This document shows, one piece after another, positions 56,456-64,000 of a DNA stretch of 64,000 nucleotides; the stretch's first letter is position 1, and each line of letters starts with the position of its first letter. A model generated the notes under the pieces. That model was not told the DNA's origin, made no database searches, and was given only the letters and a program-made list of their open reading frames with translations. Source of the stretch: Atriophallophorus winterbourni (taxonomy: Eukaryota; Platyhelminthes; Trematoda; Plagiorchiida; Microphallidae). The position numbers were made by a program, and so were the translations under genes. Where the stretch lies: NCBI GenBank assembly GCA_013407085.1, contig JACCGJ010000629.1:58408-122407 (forward strand). The letters are read 5' to 3'.

Positions 56456-57017
56456 ATGTGCATGCGCATGCAGATCCTGATCTTACTGTCCCTACCTGAT
56501 GAGTGCAAACAGCACGAAACCGGTCGTGGGGTGTGAATGACGGAAAAGCATGCACATGAATATTTTGTTTCATGGTTATGGGTTTTACCCCATTTACCAT
56601 GTGTTTTTGGACACATGCTTTGAACAAGGTTGGTCGTACCAGCCTATCCACCGGGGCATACAAGCGCTCATTGTTACCATCGTCCACTGTTTCATCAGCG
56701 CAGCGGATCCTGGATCTTACTGTCCCTACCTGATGAGTGCAAACAGAACGAAACCGGTCGTGGGGGTGTGAAATGACGGAAAGCGGCAAAGAATATTGTG
56801 TTTCATCATGGTTATGGGTTTAACCCCATTTAACATGTGTTTGGGCACATGCTTTGAACAGGTTGGTCGTACCAGCCTTATCCAACAGTGGCATACAAGC
56901 GCTCCTTGTTTACCATTCTTCCACTGGTTCAAGCGCATGCGGATCCTGATCTTACTGTCCCACCTGATGAGTGCAAACAGCACGAAACCGGTCGTGGGGT
57001 GTGAATGAAGGAAAAGC

Positions 57018-57025
57018 ATGCAAAT
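57018..57025 (+). promoter_or_regulatory. Octamer ATGCAAAT in satellite units
   Basis: The octamer lies about 30 bases after the predicted cleavage site. It is exact in most units (for example 57018, 57251, 57484, 57718, 57951) and altered in the units after 56730, 58132, 58370 and 59071. It also survives in the solo copies at 1.26, 6.48 and 12.55 kb. The octamer is the distal element of snRNA-type promoters, and hammerhead satellites of newts use such promoters. A proximal element was not identified. Confidence 0.5.
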
Positions 57026-57423
57026 GAATATTTTGTTTCATGGTTATGGGTTTAACCCCATTTAACATGTGTTTGGACACATGCTTTGAACAGGTTGGTC
57101 GTACCAGCCTTATCCAACAGTGGCATACAAGCGCTCCTTGTTTACCATTCGTCCACTGTTTCAAGCGCATGCGGATCCTGATCTTACTGTCCCTACCTGA
57201 TGAGTGCAAACAGCACAAAACCGGTCGTGGGGTGTGAATGACGGAAAAGCATGCAAATGAATATTTTGTTTCATGATTATGGGTTTAACCCCATTTAACA
57301 TGTGTTTGGACTCATGCTTGGAACAGGTTGGTCGTATCAGCCTTATCCAACAGTGGCATACAAGCGCTCCTTGTTTACCATTCCGCCACTGGTTCAAGCG
57401 CATGCGGATCCTGATCTTACTGT

Positions 57424-57465
57424 CCCTACCTGATGAGTGCAAACAGCACGAAACCGGTCGTGGGG
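57424..57465 (+). ncRNA. Type I hammerhead ribozyme, representative array unit
   Basis: Stem I is CCCUAC (57424-57429) with GUGGGG (57460-57465): six pairs with one G-U. The core is CUGAUGA (57430-57436). Stem II is GUGC / GCAC with loop AAACA. GAA (57450-57452) is followed by ACCGGU, which gives a two-pair stem III alone or a six-pair stem between two RNAs. Predicted cleavage follows C57459 (GUC). The same complete core is found in 11 of the 15 units. Units at 57197 (GAA to AAA), 58132, 58836 (GAA to GAC) and 59770 (cut) should be inactive. Confidence 0.93.
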
Positions 57466-59772
57466 TGGGAATGACGGAAAAGCATGCAAATGAATATTTT
57501 GTTTCATGGTTATGGGTTTAACCCCATTTAACATGTGTTTGGACACATGCTTTGAACAGGTTGGTCGTACCAGCCGTATCCAACAGTGGCATTCAAGCGC
57601 TCCTTGCTTACCATTCTTCCACTGTTTCAAGCGCATGCGGATCCTGATCTTACTGTCCCTACCTGATGAGTGCAAACAGCACGAAACCGGTCGTGGGGTG
57701 TGAATGACGGAAAAACATGCAAATGAATATTTTGTTTCATGGTTATGGGTTTAACCCCTTTTAACATGTGTTTCGACACATGCTTTGAACAGGTTTGTCG
57801 TACGAGCCTTATCCAACAGTGGCATACAAGCGCTCCTTGTTTACCATTCCTCCACTGTTTCAAGCGCATGCGGATCCTGATCTTACTTTCCCTACCTGAT
57901 GAGTGCAAACAGCACGAAACCGGTCGTGGGGTGTGAATGACGGAAAAGCATGCAAATGAATATTTTGTTTCATGGTTATGTGTTTAACCCCATTTAACAT
58001 GTGTTTCGACACATGCTTTGAACAGGTTTGTCGTACGAGCCTTATCCAACAGTGGCTTTCAAGCGCTCCTTGTTTACCATCACTCTACTGTTTCATGCGC
58101 ATGCGGATTCTGAAAACCCTACTGTCCCTAACTAATTGAGTGCAAACAGCACGGAAGCGGTCGTTGGGGTGGTTGTGAAGGACGGAAAAAGAAGCAAATG
58201 AATATTTTGTTCATGGTTTATGGGTTTAACCCCATTTAACATGTGTTTCGACACATGCTCTGAACAGGTTTGTCGTACGAGCCTTATCCAACAGTGGCAT
58301 ACAAGCGCTCCTTGTTTACCATTCATCCACTGTTTCAAAGCGCATGCGGTTCCTCCTTACTCTCCCTACCTGATGAGTGCAAACAGCACGAAACCTGTCG
58401 TGGGGTGTGAATGACGGAAAAGCATGAAAATGAATATTATGTTTCATGGTTATTGGTTTGACCCCATTTAACATTTGTTTGGACACATGCTTTGAACAGG
58501 TTAGTCGTACCAGCTTTATTCAACAGTGGCATACAAGCGTTCCTTGTTTACCATTCTTCCACTGTTTCAAGCGCATGCGGATCCTGATCTTACTGTCCCT
58601 ACCTGATGAGTGCAAACAGCAGGAAACCGGTCGTGGGTTGTGAATGACGGAAAAGCATGCAAATGAATATTTTGTTTCATGGTTATGGGTTTAACCCCAT
58701 TTAACATGTGTTTGGACACATGCTTTGAACAGGTTGGTCGTACCAGCCTTATCCACCAGTGGCATACAAGCACTCCTTATTTACCATTCTTCCACTGTTT
58801 CAAGCGCATGCGGATCCTGATCTTACTGTCCCTACCTGATGAGTGCAAACAGCACGACACCGGTCGTGGGGTGTGAATGACGGAAAAGCATGCAAATGAA
58901 TATTTTGTTTCATGGTTATGGGTTTAACCCCATTTAACATGTGTTTGGACACCTGCTTTGAACAAGTTGGTCGTACCAGCCTTATCCAACAGTGGCAATA
59001 CAAGCGCCTCCTTTTTTACCATTCTTCCACTGCTTCAAGCGCATTCGGATCCTGATCTTACTGTCCCTACCTGATGAGTGCAAACAGCACGAAACCGGTC
59101 GTGGGGTGTGAATGACGGAAAAGCCTGCAAATGAATATTTTGTTTCATGGTTATGGGTTTAACCCCATTTAACATGTGTTTGGACACATGCTTTGAACAG
59201 GTTGGTCGTACCAGCCTTATCCAACAGTGGCATACAAGCGCTCCTTGGTTACCATTCTTCCACTGTTTCAAGCGCATGCGGATCCTGATCTTACTGTCCC
59301 TACCTGATGAGTGCAAACAGCACGAAACCGTTCGTGGGGTGTGAATGACGGAAAAGCATGCAAATGAATATTTTGTTTCATGGTTATGGGTTTAACCCCA
59401 TTTAACATGTGTTTGGACACATGCTTTGAACAGGTTGGTCGTACCAGCCTTAACCAACAGTGGCATACAAGCGCTCCTTGTTTACCATTCTTCCACTGTG
59501 TCAAGCGCATGCGGATCCTGATCTTACTGTCCCTACCTGATGAGTGCAAACAGCACGAAACCGGTCGTGGGTTGTGAATGACGGAAAAGCATGCAAATGA
59601 ATATTTTTTTTCATGGTTATGGGTTTAACCCCATTTACCATGTGTTTGGACACATGCTTTGAACAGGTTGGTCGTACCAGCCTTATCCAACAGTGGCATA
59701 CAAGCGCTCCTTGTTTACCATTCTTCCACTGTTTCAAGCGCATGCGGATCCTGATCTTACTGTCCCTACCTG

Positions 59773-61032
59773 ATGAGTGCAAACAGCACGAAGGGGATAG
59801 CTCACGAATCTAGCCAGTTACAACGTTCTTCTTATCAAGCTACCTCACCTAAGGTGGTTAATGGAGCCAGATTTTCAAAAGAGCGTGCAAACAAAAAGGT
59901 TGAAACAATTGCATCCACTGAGAATGCAGGCATAATTAGCCAGTTACCTCGTCCTCAAAAGCAAGCTTCCACTCCAAAGGTGGTCAACGTAGCCGGAACA
60001 CCGAAAAAGCGTATCAAGAACAGTAAAGCCACTAATCAAAGGAAGCAACATGGAAATGTTGCTGGTTCACCCGAACTGGATCAAATTATACAAGAATTGA
60101 ACGGTTTGCTTAAGCAGTTCGAGGCGCTGCACGGCAATTCTTCTTCATCAAAAACTAGAACCCGAAATGTACTAGTTTTTAACCGAGCGGAGACTTTCAT
60201 TAGGGAATCAAAACGTCGAAGAGCTTTCGATCGCAGATGTATCAGCGTTCTTATCCCGATGGTAATTCGGAGGCCTTCTACATCCACAGTTCGAGTTCAC
60301 ACTATAGGGAGATGGAAGATGGATAACCGCCCTAGGCCAATCCTGTTAGAATTCAAATACCCGGCGGATCGGAATTCGTTATTGTCTAGGGCTGAATACA
60401 TCGCCAAAATAACTCCAGAAAAGCTTCAGGTTAGGCCGGACAATCCTTCCCCTCATATTAGGCAAAACGCTTTCGCTTCAAATAGGAGAAACCTAGCTTC
60501 AAGAACATCTGCTATCCGTAAGCCTGATGCAAATCGAAGCGCTAGTAAATCCGTTACGATCTTACCGAACAGCACATCGCGACTAGTCTTGCTGTCCGGA
60601 TTAGACGACGTTGACTGGCTTATCGAAAATGAAAATGGGAGCCAAGCAGATCTCTCTAGTTGTTGCTCTCTGATGGATGCGGCCTCAATCCTCAGACAAC
60701 GGTCCGTAACATCCATGCAAGAGGCTGTTGAACCGGTTACTCCTGCTTTAAGTAGCACGCCAAAAAACGTGTTTTTTCCCTCGGGTTCTTCGACCAAAGG
60801 CCAGGTAGGATTAGTTTCAGAAGCACGCAAAACCAGCGCCCCAATGTTTAAGTCCATCACTGTCAATGGTTTTATCACACCGATGCAACAAGATTTCAAA
60901 AGATTAAAGTCCATCTTCCTTAGATCATCTCTCCAAGTACAGAACGTCACACAATCTCGTGCGAAATCTCGTAATCATCGACCACACGTACGATCTAAAT
61001 GTCATAAAAACAGGCCAGGTAAACCACGATAG
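59773..61032 (+). CDS. LINE family A ORF1 protein, 5' fused to satellite
   Basis: The 419-codon frame's first Met and next residues (MSANSTK) are encoded by satellite DNA; element sequence starts at about 59794. Ser/Lys-rich N-terminal repeats (SPKVVNGARFSKER and TPKVVNVAGTPKKR) are followed by a short coiled-coil (LDQIIQELNGLLKQFEAL) and an RRM-like domain: RNVLVFNRAETF and RPRPILLEFKYPADRNSLLS, ending LQVRPDNPS. A long Ser-rich tail with a basic end (KCHKNRPGKPR) follows. It probably binds element RNA. Translation from this Met in vivo is unproven. Confidence 0.75.
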   Translation: MSANSTKGIAHESSQLQRSSYQATSPKVVNGARFSKERANKKVETIASTENAGIISQLPRPQKQASTPKVVNVAGTPKKRIKNSKATNQRKQHGNVAGSPELDQIIQELNGLLKQFEALHGNSSSSKTRTRNVLVFNRAETFIRESKRRRAFDRRCISVLIPMVIRRPSTSTVRVHTIGRWKMDNRPRPILLEFKYPADRNSLLSRAEYIAKITPEKLQVRPDNPSPHIRQNAFASNRRNLASRTSAIRKPDANRSASKSVTILPNSTSRLVLLSGLDDVDWLIENENGSQADLSSCCSLMDAASILRQRSVTSMQEAVEPVTPALSSTPKNVFFPSGSSTKGQVGLVSEARKTSAPMFKSITVNGFITPMQQDFKRLKSIFLRSSLQVQNVTQSRAKSRNHRPHVRSKCHKNRPGKPR

Positions 61033-61045
61033 CAAATATTAGACT

Positions 61046-61575
61046 CTACATCTTTGTCAGGCAACACCCAGTCTTCTACGTTACAGACCGTGCCACGAAA
61101 ATGCGATTCCTCTTCAACACTGGTGCAGAAATAAGCGTCAAAAGTCTATCCGATATGGATGGTCAAAGATGAATTTCTGGGTTTCAGACTTAACTTTCCA
61201 TCGATTTTCGCGCTCGCTGATGTCAAGGTACTGATTCTGGGCACAGATTTCCTTTCCCATTTTGATCTTTAAGTCAATATAGCTGGACGTATTCTTATTG
61301 ACAAGTCAACAAAGGTCAATTCATTTGGTAACTTCTGTGATTCTCCAACCTGAATCATTCGAATACGTCTTCCTTATAACCCATCAGCTTTTATTGGTTA
61401 ACCGACAGCATTTTCTGAAGTTTTTAACCGTTTTAGCAATCTAATACCGTTGAACACGACGTCAAACACCACATCCTCGCAGATGGAACACCAGTTTTTC
61501 GAAGAATTGATTTTCTTAGGATTTTCTTACGAAAAGGGTCCGGCTCATCGCGAGTCGGACCAATAGCTACAGTAC
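61046..61575 (+). pseudogene. Gypsy-type protease to RT start remnant between LINE ORF1 and ORF2
   Basis: RLYIFVRQHPVFYVTDRATK leads to FLFNTGAEISV, a retropepsin active site with Asp changed to Asn. After frame breaks, DVKVLILGTDFLSHFDL and VNIAGRILID match the end of Gypsy protease. Then EHDVKHHILADGTPVFRR matches the segment just before a Gypsy RT. No LTR or RT palm is present. It sits exactly between two LINE reading frames, which is unusual for this family. Confidence 0.8.
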
Positions 61576-61586
61576 ACGATTCGACA

Positions 61587-62239
61587 TTGTGTAAGACAAA
61601 TACGATCAGGTGCATATATACAAATGCTCAGTGTTTAACTAACAAATTAGCTGAACTATGTGAGCTTTGTGATAGACTTTCACCCGATTTGGTTGCAGTT
61701 ACAGAGACTTGGTTCCAGCCCTGCATGACTGATGCTGAGCTTTTGATTCCGAAAATGTCACTACTTCGTCGCGATCGTGATCGAAGATCCGGTGGTGGAG
61801 TTGCAGTCTACTATCACGAACGTTTAGCGCAGTGTAACGTCATCGATCATCCTGACCTCAGCCTTCCTGATACGATGTGGTGTTCAGTGAAACTAGTCAA
61901 TGGAGATGAATGTACGATCGGCATCATTTACCGCTCACCATCATCCGAAAGCTCATACAATGATAAGCTCATCGAATCATTGCAACACATCACAAGATGC
62001 CAGACTATGCAATTGCTAATCATTGGCGATTTTAATCTCCCGCATCTGTTTTCGAAAGGTGAGCACTCCCTGCATTCGTTTGAACATAAATTCAAGGAGG
62101 TTATAGAAATTGCTTCACTACACAATCATGTTAACCAGCCAACTCGCTGGCGGGGTCTTGACCAACCTTCAACCCTTGACCTTGTCTTAACGCCTGAGGC
62201 AACCGCAGTAGAGGGTATACAATACCTGGCACCACTGGG
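61587..62239 (+). CDS. LINE family A ORF2, endonuclease domain
   Basis: IRCIYTNAQCLTNKLAELCE opens the domain. AVTETWF has the catalytic Glu, LLRRDRDRRSGGGVAVYYHE is the next block, CTIGIIYRSPSSE and LLIIGDFNLPHLF follow (Asp-x-Asn), then STLDLVLTPEA. A single missing base at 62239 shifts the frame just before SDHVVLLFDYV, so the listed frame ending at 62315 is out of register there. The domain otherwise looks functional. Confidence 0.9.
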
Positions 62240-64000
62240 AAGAGTGATCATGTTGTGCTTTTGTTTGATTATGTATGTAGTGCGGAACGATTGTGTGAAC
62301 AGACGAAAGTCATAAGGAAAATACAATTTGAATCCTCAAATATCAGTCTCCGGGATGCACACACTCATGAGTTTGATTCAATGGATCCTGGCTCATATTA
62401 CAATTCGTTTCTAAATTATCTCAATTCGAAGATTTACGAAAACTCGATTTTTGTACCACACAAATGCAGCTACAACAACCAGTTTGTTATTCGGAGTAGA
62501 ACGAAGAAATGGTTAGCTGTTAAGCGAGAGTCTTGGGTAACTCATAAGAAGTTTGGTACGGAAGAAACTTGGAAACGATTCTGTAAGATACGGAATCAAG
62601 TCACTACTCTTGTAAGAGAAGATCGCATGCAATTCCAATGGAACTTGCTTAAGAGAATGGAAAAGAATCCTAAGCTTCTCTACAAGATAGTAAATGAACG
62701 ATCAAAGATCAAACCAGGTGTATTCTCTGTACTAACACCTCATGGATTGACCCACACTGCCCAAGATACCGCCGACGCTTTAGCAACGTTTTACTCATTT
62801 GTCTTCAATCCCAAGCGTTGTATACCATATCAACTTTCATCAAGTTCACCACATTTCGAATTATTAAGTGAAATGACTATCAACGAATACATGGTTGGGC
62901 GGGAACTTTGTCGACTAAACGAAAAGAAGTCCCCTGGCGCAGACAAAATTACCCCCGCCGTACTTCGCAGGTGTCGCGTTGCTTTGACTGCTCCTCTCAC
63001 TCGCATATTCAATCTCAGCTTAAATGAAGGAAAAATACCACCGCAATGGAAAGCAGGGATGATAACTCCTATTTATAAAGGCGGTAGCCGTTCAGACATA
63101 GCAAACTATAGACCGGTAACGTTACTTCCGGTGATCTCCAAATTAATGGAACGCATTGTGACTGCGCGCATAAGAGAACATTTTGAAAACCAAAATATTT
63201 TGACCGCAGCACAACACGGTTTTCGAAGAGGTCGCTGTTGCTTATCTAACCTTCTTACAACGTTCGAGGATTGGACCAAGGCACTAGACGAAGGTGAGGC
63301 TGTACATGCTTGCTACATCGATATTTCCAAAGCTTTCGATAGAGTCAACCATGACATCTTAATTAAAAAGCTCGAATCCTATGGAATAACGGGAATATTG
63401 CTGAATTGGATAAGGGACTATCTTACTGATAGACACGTCCAAGTTCGCGTTGGCAGCACCTTATCTAGAAAAATAGACGTCACGAGTGGAGTTCCGCAAG
63501 GCTTGGTGCTTGGACCTCTTCTATTCTTGGTGTATATGAACGATATAGTAGAGGATATTGGATGCAACTTGATACTATTTGCCGATGATATTAAAATTTG
63601 GAAACGTGTCAGGTCTGTTAATGACTGTATGGCATTACAACGGGATCTAAGCATCTTATTTCGTTGGTCCCAGTTAAATGAGTTACCATTTAACCCTGCG
63701 AAATGTAAAATGCTGCAGCTTGGGAAATCTCTGCACCACACGTATCAGCTTGGCACGCAAGATCTCGTCTGGACCACAGCAGAAAAAGATCTGGGTATCT
63801 GGGTTTCGTTTAACCTTAAGCCTGGACAGCATTGCCGGATGGTGTACAATAAAGCTTGCCGTATCTTGAGTCTTCTCAAAAGAATATTCCGGATTTTTAC
63901 GCCCGAAACCCTACCCCGGGTAATTAACACGTATATACGTCCTGTTATGGAATATTCCATCCAAGCCTGGGCACCATGGCTGAGGAAGGATATCGAACTA
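62240..64000 (+). CDS. LINE family A ORF2, reverse transcriptase, open to the window end
   Basis: From 62240 (KSDHVVLLFDYV) the frame is open for about 587 codons with no stop. In order: NEKKSPGADKITPAVLRR, WKAGMITPIYKGGSRSDIAN, YRPVTLLPVISKLMERIV, HGFRRGRCCLSNLLTTFEDW, HACYIDISKAFDRVNHDI (first catalytic Asp, near 63321), SGVPQGLVLGPLLFLVYMND, LILFADDIKIW (Asp-Asp at 63584-63589), LPFNPAKCKM, WTTAEKDLGIW and NTYIRPVMEYSIQAWAPW. All catalytic residues are present. The C-terminal domain lies beyond the window. This enzyme copies element RNA at the nicked target. Confidence 0.92.

Larger units (their letters stand above)
56456..59793 (+). repeat. Tandem array of 233-bp hammerhead-ribozyme satellite units
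   Basis: About 14.3 units with spacing 233-238 bp. CTGATGA boxes lie at 56496, 56730, 56964, 57197, 57430, 57663, 57896, 58132 (mutated), 58370, 58603, 58836, 59071, 59304, 59537 and 59770 (cut). Each unit reads: ribozyme, GTGTGAATGACGGAAAAG, octamer, GGGTTTAACCCC hairpin, CATGTGTTTGGACACATG hairpin, GGTTGGTCGTACCAGCC hairpin, GCGCATGCGGATCC, next ribozyme. Units are mostly over 95% alike in the second half; the unit at 58100 is the most decayed. The open frames on both strands (65-118 codons, repeated) are by-products of the repeat. The array ends abruptly inside the last ribozyme. Confidence 0.97.
59794..64000 (+). mobile_element. CR1-like LINE, family A, young copy, running off the window
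   Basis: ORF1 (to 61032), a foreign Gypsy-like stretch (about 61046-61575), the endonuclease (61587-62239) and the reverse transcriptase (62240 to the end) follow in order. ORF1 and the RT are free of stops, unlike all other family A copies here. The 5' part, including the PHD-like finger seen in relatives, is missing: the element starts at a junction inside a hammerhead unit. Confidence 0.9.

Noticed and set aside
56433..59577. Many similar open frames of 65-118 codons on both strands of the satellite array
   Set aside because: They repeat with the 233-bp period, change with every indel, have no domain, and run on both strands. They are by-products of the ribozyme satellite.
59773..61032. 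ORF as a Gypsy gag, since a Gypsy protease follows
   Set aside because: It lacks a CCHC knuckle and has the RRM-like layout of LINE ORF1 proteins (RNVLVF, RPRPILLEF, LQVRPD). The Gypsy text that follows is decayed while this frame is open.
1..64000. tRNA, rRNA genes or CRISPR-type arrays
   Set aside because: No cloverleaf, rRNA core motif or short repeat-spacer pattern was found by reading both strands. The tandem arrays are satellites.

Overview
The window is eukaryotic, repeat-dense and intron-bearing, at roughly 40% G+C. A flatworm (probably a digenean or a relative) is the best guess. The guess rests on hammerhead-ribozyme satellite DNA of the general kind known from schistosomes, abundant CR1-like LINEs with zinc-finger ORF1s, and Ty3/Gypsy remnants. 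I cannot name a species from the sequence. Only one host gene is recognisable: a spliced PDCD4 homologue (programmed cell death protein 4, an eIF4A inhibitor with two MA3 domains) on the minus strand, about 22.2-27.9 kb. Its splice sites can be read directly, and its 3.5 kb third intron is packed with retroelement debris. || Layout. 1-7 kb: mostly anonymous DNA with degenerate hammerhead repeats, a LINE tail and an ORF1 zinc-finger fragment. 7.1-11.7 kb: one decayed but nearly complete CR1-like LINE. 12-19 kb: sparse, with hammerhead fragments and a LINE 3' end. 19.2-21.7 kb: a foldback repeat carrying Penelope-type minimal hammerhead motifs, and copies of a short SINE-like repeat. 22.2-27.9 kb: PDCD4. 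28.3-31.2 kb: a minus-strand LINE. 32.5-38.4 kb: a second, AT-rich LINE family (B) interrupted by two LTR insertions. 39-46 kb: LINE copies of both families and a Gypsy integrase remnant. 48.3-48.9 kb: three tandem copies of a diverged hammerhead repeat. 49.8-52.8 kb: two minus-strand LINEs. 53.8-56.2 kb: a complete hAT transposon with an 8-bp target-site duplication. 56.46-59.79 kb: a tandem array of about 14 units of 233 bp, each carrying a type I hammerhead ribozyme. 59.79-64.0 kb: a young CR1-like LINE whose reverse transcriptase frame is open to the window end. || The most notable system is the hammerhead family. The ribozyme fold is directly readable: an intact catalytic core in 11 of 15 array units, paired stems I and II, and a palindromic stem III suggesting that two motifs act together. 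A diverged subfamily at 48 kb keeps the stem I pairing with different bases. Most array units also carry an ATGCAAAT octamer like that of snRNA-type promoters, plus further conserved hairpins. Together these features resemble the animal retrozyme / Sm-alpha type of repeats, which produce self-cleaved small circular RNAs. A second kind of hammerhead, like the minimal ones of Penelope-like elements, is present in foldback repeats at 6.8 and 19.3-19.5 kb.
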